Origin: an uncultured Coriobacteriaceae bacterium
GTDB taxonomy: Bacteria; Actinomycetota; Coriobacteriia; Coriobacteriales; Coriobacteriaceae
Length of the DNA: 60,933 nt
Direction: 5' to 3'
NCBI GenBank assembly: GCA_949287085.1
Contig: CASEER010000017.1
Location: 1-60,933, forward strand
Shown here piece by piece: positions 52,684 through 60,517 of this stretch. Each line of letters opens with the position of its first letter. Position 1 is the first letter of the stretch. A program made the translations under genes and the position numbers. A model generated the notes under the pieces. That model was not told the origin of the DNA and did not search any database. It saw only the letters and a program-made list of their open reading frames with translations.

Positions 52684-53310
52684 CTAGTTCTTTTTCAGGT
52701 TCGGGATAATGCGTTTGACGACCCACCAGATGGCAACCACGACAACGATGGCGATAATAGCGTATTCCACCATGTTAGAGACCCATGCGGCCTGCTCGCT
52801 CACCGTTTCCCACGCGCTGCCCGCGGCGGCACCGAGCGAGCACAGCACCGTGTTCCACACGGCCGAGCCCAGCAGGGTGAAGAGCGTAAATTTGACCGGG
52901 TTCATGCGTGCCGTGCCCGCCGGAATGGAGATCAGACTGCGCACCACGGGGATGCAGCGGCAAATAAGCACCGTTACCTGGCCCTTGCGGTCAAACCAAT
53001 CGATGGCGCTCGCGATGTCGCTGCCCTTAAAGCCCAACAGGCGCATGGGCTTGGTGTCAAAGAACCGCATGAGACGCTCGCGCGAGAGCACCCAGCCCAC
53101 GCCGTAGAGAATGTAGGCGCCCAACACCGAGCCCGCGGTGGCCGAGATAACGACCAGCGGCAGCACCATGTTGGTCGTGGTGGTGAAGAAGCCGCTTAAG
53201 GGGAGGATGACTTCGCTGGGGATGGGCGGAAAGACGTTCTCGATAAAGATGAGCGCGCCGATGGCAAAGTAGCCAAACTGGTCGATGAAGCTAAAGAACA
53301 GGTCCTGCAT
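52684..53310 (-). CDS. DedA-family membrane protein
   Basis: The product is 208 residues. ATG 53310 follows AAAGGACACAT. The N-terminal FIENVFPPIPSEVILPLSGFF and the later RCIPVVRSLISIPAGTARM are the two re-entrant family blocks, with membrane helices at LPLVVISATAGSVLGAYILYG, FTLFTLLGSAVWNTVLCSLG and YAIIAIVVVVAIWWVV. DedA proteins help recycle lipid carriers (undecaprenyl phosphate or phospholipids) across the membrane. The C-terminus is basic (RIIPNLKKN). Confidence 0.93.
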   Translation of the reverse strand: MQDLFFSFIDQFGYFAIGALIFIENVFPPIPSEVILPLSGFFTTTTNMVLPLVVISATAGSVLGAYILYGVGWVLSRERLMRFFDTKPMRLLGFKGSDIASAIDWFDRKGQVTVLICRCIPVVRSLISIPAGTARMNPVKFTLFTLLGSAVWNTVLCSLGAAAGSAWETVSEQAAWVSNMVEYAIIAIVVVVAIWWVVKRIIPNLKKN

Positions 53311-53500
53311 ATGTGTCCTTTCAAGCAGGCGGCCCCGGGTGGGGCCGTCGCGCGTGCTGCGAAAAGTGTAGCGCACGCGGTCTGCCGACGTTCATAATAC
53401 ATGGGACCCCCATGCTCTTAAGCTTCTGGAAACGGTCCTGAAATGGTTCTTGTGGGCGCTCGTTCCGCGACACCTGCTCGCTGCACGTTGCATGGAGCCT

Positions 53501-54502
53501 CTAGGAATTCCGTTGCGGCAGCCACCGTACGCGCAGGAGCGCGGTAAAGGGGCGTGACAGCACGGGCAAAGCGCACAGGACAACGATCCCGCCGCTGAGT
53601 GCGAGGATGATGGCCGAGCCCACCAGCGGGTCGAGCAAGATGGGCAGATGGTAGAACGGCGTGCGGAAGGTGAGCCACGCGCGTATAAGGCGATGGAGCA
53701 CGTACACCTGCAGGGTGCGCTCGCCCAAGGCGGTGAGGCGGCTCTGCCCGGAGGGGGTTATGTGGAACACGGCAAGTGAGAACACCACGGCGATGACCAT
53801 GGAGACCAGGCGCTCGGACATCCCGAGGAGGATGCCTCCGGTATAGGGGTTGTCGCCGTACACCATGGCAAGAAACCAGTCGTAGGCATGGGGGTCTACC
53901 AGGCGCGCGGCTGCGATGGCAATGGCGGCGGCAACCGCGAGCCAGAGCGTGCGCCGCTGTGCCAAGTGTTGCAGCTGCCGGGGTGTTACGTAGTACCCAA
54001 GCGCAAAGTAGGGGAGAAACGCAAGCGAACGGCTGATGGCAAGGAAGCCGTTGGAGAGGTCGATGCAACCCGAAGCCAGCGCGGCGGCCAGGCTTATCGC
54101 AATGCCGGCGGGGGCACGCAGCCGTGCCAGCAGGGGTGTTGCGGCGTACCACCACACCATGCCAATGAGGTACCACGGGGCCGAGCTAAAGGTGAGCAGG
54201 CGGCGTGGCTGCAGGGACCCGTTGATAAGCAGCAATGCCGCCTGATAGACCAGGCCGAGCACCAGGAACGTGATCATCCGGTTGACGTTGAGATGCCCGT
54301 TGCGGTAGGCGCCCTTGGCAAAGAAGCCCGAGACAAACACGAAGAGCGGCATGTGGAACAGGTAGATGATGTCGAAGAGCGCGCTCAAGGCCTGGTTGTC
54401 ATTGTGGATGGGATGCATGAAATGCCCCGCGACCACCAGAATGATCAGCAGTCCCTTGATGTTGTCAAAAAACGCGATGCGCCCCTTCGCGCCTGCCGAC
54501 AT
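53501..54502 (-). CDS. Acyltransferase-3 family membrane protein
   Basis: The product is 333 residues with about ten predicted membrane helices. The start IAFFDNIKGLLIILVVAGHFMHP carries the family His (H27 region), and FHMPLFVFVSGFFAKGAYR is the second typical block (F-x-MPLF-x-F-x-SG). This group acetylates or acylates sugars on surface polymers (OafA/YcfI-like). No polysaccharide genes lie next to it, so the acceptor is unknown. ATG 54502 is the first start. Confidence 0.87.
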   Translation of the reverse strand: MSAGAKGRIAFFDNIKGLLIILVVAGHFMHPIHNDNQALSALFDIIYLFHMPLFVFVSGFFAKGAYRNGHLNVNRMITFLVLGLVYQAALLLINGSLQPRRLLTFSSAPWYLIGMVWWYAATPLLARLRAPAGIAISLAAALASGCIDLSNGFLAISRSLAFLPYFALGYYVTPRQLQHLAQRRTLWLAVAAAIAIAAARLVDPHAYDWFLAMVYGDNPYTGGILLGMSERLVSMVIAVVFSLAVFHITPSGQSRLTALGERTLQVYVLHRLIRAWLTFRTPFYHLPILLDPLVGSAIILALSGGIVVLCALPVLSRPFTALLRVRWLPQRNS

Positions 54503-54566
54503 TGCTCACCGCTCCCATCCTCAACTGTGTTGTCTTTACTGTTCAGCATGGTAGCAGGAAATGAAA

Positions 54567-54600
54567 GGTCCAATTGGGGAACGCCCCCCTAAATTGGACC
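54567..54600 (-). terminator. Terminator of the metal-efflux operon
   Basis: GGTCCAATT...AATTGGACC perfectly flanks a short GC-rich inner stem (GGGG/CCCC). It lies just after the minus-strand ATPase stop. Confidence 0.75.
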
Positions 54601-54608
54601 AGAGCGCG

Positions 54609-56507
54609 TTACGCCCGCATGGCGCGCATGGCGTTGAGGATGGCAATCATGGCTACGCCTACGTCACCAAAGACGGCGAGCCACATGCTAGCCAGGCCCA
54701 GGGCGGCAAGTACGAGGATCAAGATCTTCACGCCGAGCGCAAACACGATGTTTTGCCACACGATGCGCATGGTTTTGCGCGCAACCCGCATGGCGCGGGC
54801 GATGTTGGAGGGCTTGTCGTCCATGAGCACCACGTCGGCAGCCTCGATGGCGGCGTCGGAGCCCATGGCGCCCATCGCGATGCCCACGTCGGCCCGCATG
54901 AGCACCGGCGCGTCGTTGATGCCGTCGCCCACAAAGGCGAGCTTGGCTCCGTTTTGCTCAAGCGCGAGCAGCCGCTCGACCTCGGCCACCTTATCTTGCG
55001 GCAAGAGCTGGGCATGAACCTCGTCAAGGCCGAGCCGCTGACCCACGGCTTCGGCCACGTCGCGCCGGTCGCCCGTGAGCATGACGCATTTCTGCACGCC
55101 CGCGGCATGGAGGTCGCGAATGGTCTGCTCGGCGTCGTCTTTGACCACGTCGGCAATGACGATGTGTCCCGCGTAGCGGCCGTCGATCGCGACGTGCAAG
55201 ATCGTGCCCGTAAGGTCGCAGTCGCGCGATGCCGCGTCGTGCTCGGCCATGAGCTTGTCGTTGCCCACGAGCACCGTATGCCCATCGACGGTTGCCGTGA
55301 CGCCGTGGCCCGATTCTTCGTGCACGTCGCGCACACGGGTCTGGTCCAGGTCGCCGGCATAGGCCTGCTTGATGGAGGTGGCAATGGGGTGGTTGCTCAG
55401 CGCCTCGGCATGCGCGGCGTAGCTCAGCAGACAGCTGGGGTCCACGCCCTCTTGGGGATGGACGGCAACCACGTTGAACGTGCCCGAGGTAAGCGTGCCG
55501 GTCTTGTCAAACACAACGGTGTCAACCTTGGCAAGGAGCTCCAGGTAGTTGGAGCCTTTGACCAGGATGCCCAGCTTGGAGGCACCGCCGATGCCGCCAA
55601 AGAAGCTGAGCGGCACCGAGATGACGAGCGCGCAGGGGCAGCTCACCACGAGGAACGTGAGGCCGCGGAGCAGCCAGTCGCTCCAGGGGCCCATACCCAA
55701 AAGCGGCGGGAAGATGGCGAGGATGAGCGCTGCAAACACGACGGCGGGGGTGTAGACGCGCGCGAATCGAGTGATGAAGTTCTCGGTCTTGGCCTTTTTC
55801 TCGCTTGCATTTTCAACGAGCTCAAGAATGCGGCTCACAGTGGACTCGCCGTAGGGCTTGGTGGTGCGCACGCGCAGCACGTCGGTCATGTTGATGCAGC
55901 CCGAGATGACGCTGGTGCCGGGTTCGACGTGGCGCGGGACGCTCTCGCCGGTGAGCGCGGCCGTGTCGAGCTGGCTTGCGCCGTCGGTCACGACGCCGTC
56001 GAGCGGCACGCGCTCGCCCGGCTTGATGACGATCACGCTGCCAACCGGCACCTCGTCCGGGTCCACCTCAACAAGCTCGCCGCCGCGTTCGATGGTGGCA
56101 AACTCGGGCGCGATGTCCATCATGTCGGCAATGGATTTGCGGCTTTTGCCCACCGCGTAGCTCTGGAACAGCTCGCCCACCTGATAGAACAGCATGACGG
56201 CGCAGCCCTCGGCAAGCTGCGGCTCGGTCTGGGGGAACAGGATGGTGGCAAACGCGCCAAACGTGGCGACCGTCATAAGGAAGGCCTCGTCAAACGCCTC
56301 GCCGTGCCGGATGTTGCGCCAGGCTTTTTTGAGCACATCGTGCCCGGCGATGAGGTAGGGAACCAGGTACAGCGCGAATTCGCCGTAGGTGGCGTAGCGG
56401 CCAAAGAGGGCGTTCCAGGCCCCGAGCTTCTCGGCCAGCATAATGGCAAAAAAGAGAGCGATGGCCACGATGATGCGGTTGCGCCACCGGCGCTGCTTCT
56501 TGTTCAT
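54609..56507 (-). CDS. Heavy-metal P-type ATPase (Zn/Cd/Pb class)
   Basis: The product is 632 residues from ATG 56507 (GGGAAGG upstream; TTG 56525 is a weaker option). Key motifs: transmembrane CPC in VVSCPCALVIS, phosphorylation site VFDKTGTLTSG, SNHP in AEALSNHPIATS, ATP hinge LAFVGDGINDAPVLM and the TGES loop AALTGESVP. Near the end, FALGVKILILVL and FGDVGVAMIAIL give the Lys and Asp of the P1B-2 Zn/Cd/Pb exporters. It has no N-terminal HMA domain; a separate HMA protein is encoded upstream. An ArsR-type palindrome lies in its leader. Confidence 0.92.
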   Translation of the reverse strand: MNKKQRRWRNRIIVAIALFFAIMLAEKLGAWNALFGRYATYGEFALYLVPYLIAGHDVLKKAWRNIRHGEAFDEAFLMTVATFGAFATILFPQTEPQLAEGCAVMLFYQVGELFQSYAVGKSRKSIADMMDIAPEFATIERGGELVEVDPDEVPVGSVIVIKPGERVPLDGVVTDGASQLDTAALTGESVPRHVEPGTSVISGCINMTDVLRVRTTKPYGESTVSRILELVENASEKKAKTENFITRFARVYTPAVVFAALILAIFPPLLGMGPWSDWLLRGLTFLVVSCPCALVISVPLSFFGGIGGASKLGILVKGSNYLELLAKVDTVVFDKTGTLTSGTFNVVAVHPQEGVDPSCLLSYAAHAEALSNHPIATSIKQAYAGDLDQTRVRDVHEESGHGVTATVDGHTVLVGNDKLMAEHDAASRDCDLTGTILHVAIDGRYAGHIVIADVVKDDAEQTIRDLHAAGVQKCVMLTGDRRDVAEAVGQRLGLDEVHAQLLPQDKVAEVERLLALEQNGAKLAFVGDGINDAPVLMRADVGIAMGAMGSDAAIEAADVVLMDDKPSNIARAMRVARKTMRIVWQNIVFALGVKILILVLAALGLASMWLAVFGDVGVAMIAILNAMRAMRA

Positions 56508-56536
56508 GAGCTTGCACCTTCCCAATCAGATGAACG

Positions 56537-56556
56537 TATGAACAATTACTCATATA
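56537..56556. promoter_or_regulatory. ArsR/SmtB-type operator upstream of the ATPase gene
   Basis: TATGAAC-N6-TCATATA, matching the site at 57278-57297 in the ArsR gene promoter. It lies 30 bases before the ATPase start codon. Confidence 0.65.
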
Positions 56557-56594
56557 AAGGCGAGAACGATGGACGCTTGAGCAGCCAGGATCGG

Positions 56595-56813
56595 TTAGCG
56601 GATAATCTCGCAATCGGGCTCAAGGTCGGCGGTCAGCGCGACGGCGCGATCGAGGACCTCGGCAAACTGATCGTCGGGCGCGGTAAGCGTGAGCTTTTGC
56701 GTGATGAAGTTGACCGATGCCTTCTCGACGCCCTCGAGCTTGTTAAGGGCGGTTTCGAGCTTGTGCGCGCAGGTGGCGCAATCGATTTCGTCGAGCTTGA
56801 AGGACTTGCGCAT
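56595..56813 (-). CDS. Free-standing heavy-metal-associated (HMA) domain protein
   Basis: The product is 72 residues, one HMA domain. The metal site is IDCATCAHKLE (the CxxC of the family), followed by GVEKASVNFITQKLTLTAP. These small proteins hand metal to exporters, or act as the detached N-terminal domain of a P-type ATPase. The next gene is such an ATPase lacking its own HMA domain, 87 bases away. GAAAGGAACACCC precedes ATG 56813. Confidence 0.93.
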   Translation of the reverse strand: MRKSFKLDEIDCATCAHKLETALNKLEGVEKASVNFITQKLTLTAPDDQFAEVLDRAVALTADLEPDCEIIR

Positions 56814-56891
56814 GGGTGTTCCTTTCGTTGAACCGGGCCTGGGGTGGTACGCCGGTGTGTGGCGGCGACTAACCGGGGCGTTTGGTTGCCG

Positions 56892-57224
56892 CTACTCGCA
56901 GATATGGCTCATGCCCTGGTTGAGCATGGTGTAGACGTGGTCGTCGGCGAGGGAGTAGTTGATGGTGCGGCCGTCGCGTCGAAATTTGACGAGGCGCGAC
57001 TGCTTGAGAATGCGCAGCTGATGCGAAACGGCGCTTTGCGAGGTTTCGGTGGCTTCGGCGATGTCAGAGACGCTGAGCTCGCGGCCCATGAGGGCGTAAA
57101 GGATTTTGATGCGCGTGGTGTCACTGAAGACTTTGAAGAGGTCGGCAAGGTCGTAGAGCAGCTCCTCGTCGGGCATGTCTTCGGGCGGCTCGCTGGCCGG
57201 GTCAACGATGGCTTGGTCACTCAT
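56892..57224 (-). CDS. ArsR/SmtB-family metal-responsive repressor
   Basis: The product is 110 residues from ATG 57224. The winged helix contains FKVFSDTTRIKILYALMG, ELSVSDIAEATETSQSAVSHQL and LKQSRLVKFRRDGRTINYSL. The alpha-5 metal site is complete: D-x-H in ADDHVYTM, then His 11 residues on and Glu 3 later (MSHICE), the Asp-His-His-Glu set of SmtB/CzrA Zn/Co sensors. It has no alpha-3 cysteine pair. It should release DNA when Zn (or similar) binds and so induce itself, the HMA protein and the ATPase. Confidence 0.92.
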   Translation of the reverse strand: MSDQAIVDPASEPPEDMPDEELLYDLADLFKVFSDTTRIKILYALMGRELSVSDIAEATETSQSAVSHQLRILKQSRLVKFRRDGRTINYSLADDHVYTMLNQGMSHICE

Positions 57225-57240
57225 AGCAGCATCTCTTTTC

Positions 57241-57302
57241 ACATGAACATGCGTTCAGATACCTGTTATATCTGATTATATGAACGAATGCTCATGTGTC
57301 AA
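57241..57302 (-). promoter_or_regulatory. arsR-type promoter with two operator palindromes
   Basis: On the minus strand TTGACA (complement of 57297-57302), a 16-base spacer and TATAAT (complement of 57275-57280) are perfect consensus boxes. The palindrome ATATGAACGAATGCTCATGT (57278-57297) fills the spacer, and ACATGAACATGCGTTCAGAT (57241-57260) follows. The first is the likely repressor site. Confidence 0.85.
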
Positions 57303-57319
57303 TGCTCACTTTGATGATG

Positions 57320-57382
57320 CTGGGGTGAAGGGGCAGGGTGGTGAGGTGGGGGGTGAAGGGGCAGGGTAATGAGGCTGGGCGA
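57320..57382. repeat. G-rich direct repeat
   Basis: GGGGTGAAGGGGCAGGGT is repeated with a 28-base period (starting at 57322 and 57350), each followed by a similar T-G-A-G-G tail. The many G runs could form a G-quadruplex on the plus strand. Confidence 0.6.
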
Positions 57383-57422
57383 CGAGGCGGGGCGAAGAGG
57401 TGCGGCCAAAAGGCGCGCTGCC

Positions 57423-57911
57423 CTAGCGTGTTGCGGGGCCTTGCACAAACCACAGCAGCTCGGAGCGGCAGGGGCCCAGTGTATCATCCAAGCGCAGCGC
57501 CGCCGCAGCTCCCGGGCGGTACGAAATGTTGGTTCCCGTAAGGTATTCGGTTACGCGATCAACAAAGGGGATGTGACCCACCACGATGAGGCACGGCGCG
57601 TCAACGGTGTGCAGCTGCTCAATAAAGGTGTTCTCGTCTTGCTCAAAAAGGTAATCGACCGAGCTGATCGGCCGCTCGCCAATTGCCGCGGCAACGGCTT
57701 CAGCCGTTTGCTGGGCGCGCAGCGCAGTGCTTGCCCACAGCTGAGCTGACGTACGCTCTTCGCCCGTGAGCAGGGCAAACGTGCGCTGGAAGCCATCTGT
57801 GCCTGCGAGTGCGGCGCGTCCGGCGGGCGTCAGGGCGCGCTCGATGTCGGGTTTCTCGGCAGACGCGGGCTCGGCTTGGCCGTGGCGGACCAGGATGAGG
57901 GTAGTGACCAT
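57423..57911 (-). CDS. SixA-like phosphohistidine phosphatase (histidine phosphatase family)
   Basis: The product is 162 residues from ATG 57911 (CAAGGAGGCAATC upstream). The catalytic LILVRHGQAEPA carries the RHG motif; LTPAGRAAL, WASTALRAQQTAEA and LIVVGHIPFVD, with its second His, complete the active site. SixA removes phosphate from phosphohistidine of phosphorelay or PTS proteins; other small substrates are possible. Confidence 0.87.
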   Translation of the reverse strand: MVTTLILVRHGQAEPASAEKPDIERALTPAGRAALAGTDGFQRTFALLTGEERTSAQLWASTALRAQQTAEAVAAAIGERPISSVDYLFEQDENTFIEQLHTVDAPCLIVVGHIPFVDRVTEYLTGTNISYRPGAAAALRLDDTLGPCRSELLWFVQGPATR

Positions 57912-58075
57912 GATTGCCTCCTTGCGGCTGCGAAACGGTGCCTCTGTGCAAGAGCATAGCGCTGTTTGGCCCGCCGCGCATGCGGCATATGCGGCTTGCT
58001 GCAATCACGTGCGGCGGCGTGGGGCGCTGCTTGCTCGGCGGCTGCGGCTTGCCCGACAGCAACGAAACCCGGCAG

Positions 58076-58810
58076 CTATGAAAACTCGACCAGCGCGAAC
58101 GGCTCTCCGGCGGGGTCGTTGAGCACCACCACCGTGCGGTCCTCCTCTTGGGCCACCGCGGGGCACACGACATCGCCAAGGACCGCGGCGCGCCGGTAGT
58201 CCACGCGAACGACGTGCGGGCTCAGCTCGCGCGGCAGCACCTCGAGGGCCATTTGCACGTACTGGCCGTTGTTGACGTGCTCGTTGGTGTCAATCTGGCC
58301 GCGGCGCACCGTAACGGGTTCGCAGGGGCTCAACACTTGCGGCATGCTGACGTGGCGTTCCTCGGCGGGCATGTCGAGCGGCTCGCTCATGCCGTACGCC
58401 TCAATCTGCGCCGCGTCGGGCCGGGAGGGGCGGCCCTTGGCAAAGTCCATATACGCCCACGTTGACTTGGCACGAGCAAGGAGGCCGTCGTCGCTGCTGC
58501 GCAGGTAGAAATAGCGCGTTGCCGTGACGCCCTTGAAGCCGCTCGCAAACGTGCCCACGCAGATGGGCTCGCAAAGCGCCGGGTAGCGGTCCACCACGAT
58601 CTGCCAGTGCGTGAGTACCCAGCCATGCTGCCGCTCCTTGAGCCAGCTCATGCCCATGCCGAGTGCCTCGGATTGAAAGGTGCTCGCATCCTGGAAGTAA
58701 TTGATGAGCGCCGGCAACGATAAAAGACCCCGGTGGTCGACCTCGCTATACCGAACATGCGCATTAAATTCAAATACGGGAGCTGCACTTTGTTGCATCT
58801 CGTGAGCCAT
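58076..58810 (-). CDS. Acyl-ACP thioesterase (FatA/FatB-like)
   Basis: The product is 244 residues, two tandem hot-dog folds. HVRYSEVDHRGLLSLPALINYFQDAS begins the first; GWVLTHWQIVVDRYPALCEP and WAYMDFAKGRPSRP follow. The second begins RRGQIDTNEHVNNGQYVQMALEVLP, where Asp, Asn and His (D-x-N-x-H-x-N) are the catalytic set. It releases fatty acids from acyl carrier protein and ends chain elongation. ATG 58810 follows GAGAGG. Confidence 0.9.
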   Translation of the reverse strand: MAHEMQQSAAPVFEFNAHVRYSEVDHRGLLSLPALINYFQDASTFQSEALGMGMSWLKERQHGWVLTHWQIVVDRYPALCEPICVGTFASGFKGVTATRYFYLRSSDDGLLARAKSTWAYMDFAKGRPSRPDAAQIEAYGMSEPLDMPAEERHVSMPQVLSPCEPVTVRRGQIDTNEHVNNGQYVQMALEVLPRELSPHVVRVDYRRAAVLGDVVCPAVAQEEDRTVVVLNDPAGEPFALVEFS

Positions 58811-59131
58811 TGCTATGCCTCTCTGCTTAGGCGCGTAGCCCAACAGCATACCATGCGCCCCATCCGCCGCTCTCAACCCACCAGAAGCGCATCCGCAAAA
58901 AGTGCAGCTCGAGGTCCTCGAAAATGCCGTTTTAGCCCCTCAAAACAGCACTATCGAGGACCTCGTCTCCCAAATTTCAATCCAGCCGCCTGCGCCGGCC
59001 TCGTTTTCCCGTGGATCTCGTCTGCGCCGGCTTCGTTTTCCTGCCGACCCCGCTCGCGCCGGCCTCGCCCGGCTCGCCATCGTCATCTCAGCGTCCGCCC
59101 AAACGCGCGAGAGCACGACCGGCACGGCGTC
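58811..59131. other. Intergenic region with a hairpin and GC-rich repeats
   Basis: No gene is supported. It contains the family C hairpin (58910-58965) and, at about 58989-59080, three partial repeats of TGCGCCGGCCTCGTTTTCC with a spacing of roughly 31 bases. Confidence 0.5.
58910..58965. repeat. 24-bp inverted repeat (family C hairpin, second copy)
   Basis: Bases 58910-58933 pair with 58942-58965 at 21 of 24 positions. The arm pattern (GGTCCTCGA, then GTTTT before the loop) resembles the perfect hairpin at 3106-3163. Confidence 0.7.
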
Positions 59132-60103
59132 TTACGCCTTGAACATGTTCTTGCGGTTAAACTCCGCCTGCACCGTGCGCAGCATCAGGTCGGTGTCCTC
59201 AAGACCCTGGTGGCGTTCGTCTTCGCCTGCGGCAAGCGTGCCGCGGCGGCGCGCCCAGTTCTCAAGCGCGGCGGGCGCCGACTCACGCGGCAGCGTGGCA
59301 ACCTCGCCGTCCAGGCGGCGGCAGATGTCGCGCGAATCAATGACCGCAATCTTGCCCGCGCGGCGCGCCTCGGCATAGCCCTCAAGGTTCAGCATGAACC
59401 ACGAATCCTCAAACGCCGCGTTATGCGCCATGATGGGGTAGGTGGTCATGAGCGTGAGCAGACGCTGCTGCAATTCGCGGTCCTCGCGGAAGAGTTGCTT
59501 GCCCTCAATATCCGCCCAGCTAATGTGGTGAATGTTCTCAAGCGGCACGCCGGTTGCCTTGTAGGGGTCCTCGGGGATTCCAAAGAAGTGGGCCTCGCCG
59601 TCGCGCGGGGTGGCCGTGCTCGTGAGGTCCATGAGCTCCCAGCCCACATTGATGATGTAGCCGCGCTCGGGCGCCGTGCCGGTGGTCTCGATATCGATGC
59701 CGAGCACCGTGCCTGCGATCTTCTCGCGTACGTACGCCACGCCCAGGGCGTTGCGGTCGCCGCGGATCTCGCGCTCGACGGAAGCCGTCGTGCGCCCCTG
59801 CATGGCAGCGATACCCTGGCACAGGTCGTGGTCTGAAAGGCTGCGGGCAAGCACGCTGCTCGAGGTGTTGCGCAGGCGCGGCTCGCCGATCGCGTCACAG
59901 AGCGCGCGGTTGCGGTCGCCCAGCTCTCGCACCACATCAAAGCTGAACGACGGGTCTTCCTCCTCGTTCCACGCAGTGATGAGGGCCTTGAGCGCCTCCT
60001 CGCCCTTAAGGCGCTCGGCCTCCATGGTCTCGTAGCCGCCGCCAAAGATGAACTCGGGGATATAGAATGCGTACGCGTAATCAAGTGCTTGCTGAGTGTT
60101 CAA
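59132..60103 (-). CDS. 3'-5' exonuclease of the DnaQ/RNase T superfamily
   Basis: The product is 323 residues read from TTG 60103, with AAAGGA ~8 bases upstream; no ATG lies near. A ~125-residue N-terminal part of unknown fold precedes the exonuclease core: Exo I VLGIDIETTGTAPERG (Asp and Glu), Exo II YPIMAHNAAFEDSWF, and Exo III RHQGLEDTDLM with His and Asp, so all metal ligands are present. The specific substrate (DNA or RNA end trimming) is unclear. The N-terminal half (QQALDYAYAFYIPEFIFGGG) is not a domain I know. Confidence 0.87.
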   Translation of the reverse strand: MNTQQALDYAYAFYIPEFIFGGGYETMEAERLKGEEALKALITAWNEEEDPSFSFDVVRELGDRNRALCDAIGEPRLRNTSSSVLARSLSDHDLCQGIAAMQGRTTASVEREIRGDRNALGVAYVREKIAGTVLGIDIETTGTAPERGYIINVGWELMDLTSTATPRDGEAHFFGIPEDPYKATGVPLENIHHISWADIEGKQLFREDRELQQRLLTLMTTYPIMAHNAAFEDSWFMLNLEGYAEARRAGKIAVIDSRDICRRLDGEVATLPRESAPAALENWARRRGTLAAGEDERHQGLEDTDLMLRTVQAEFNRKNMFKA

Positions 60104-60406
60104 GGGAGTTTTCCTTTCGTCTGATGCTCCCCGCACGACGTGCGGGCAAGCTTGCTGGCCCTGGTGATTCTTACTCGCGTTGCTCGTCGCGGGCAATGCC
60201 GTGAACCACGCTCGCGCTGCTTGCCGCGGAGCCCGCGATAAGCGGCGCGCGCCCTGACGCGTGCCGGGGCGCTACCGCGCAAACATCCTGTCAGGGGCAT
60301 TCTTCTGGGTGGGCGCAGGCTCGCGGAGGGTCCTGCCGAAACAGGCGTTCACGGAGGCCCAGCCGAAACGGGCGTTCACGGAGGCCCCACCGCAACTAGG
60401 GGTTGT
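60104..60406. other. Intergenic region with a 27-bp tandem repeat
   Basis: No gene is supported. GCCGAAACRGGCGTTCACGG and the next 7 bases are repeated in tandem at 60335-60361 and 60362-60388. Confidence 0.5.
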
Positions 60407-60517
60407 TTGCTATACGAAACTTGCATGGGTACAATAACGCAACTTGCCCGGCGCGTTTGCGCCCCGGCTTGAAGGGTACGAACCTTTCATAACTACCCAG
60501 AATGGACGGATGTTCGT
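60407..60517 (+). promoter_or_regulatory. Promoter and structured leader of the last gene
   Basis: TTGCTA (60407-60412), a 17-base spacer and TACAAT (60430-60435) are a good promoter. The ~75-base leader can form GGCGCG-TTTG-CGCCCCGG and AAGGGTAC-GAACCTT hairpins. No known metal riboswitch is recognised. Confidence 0.5.
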
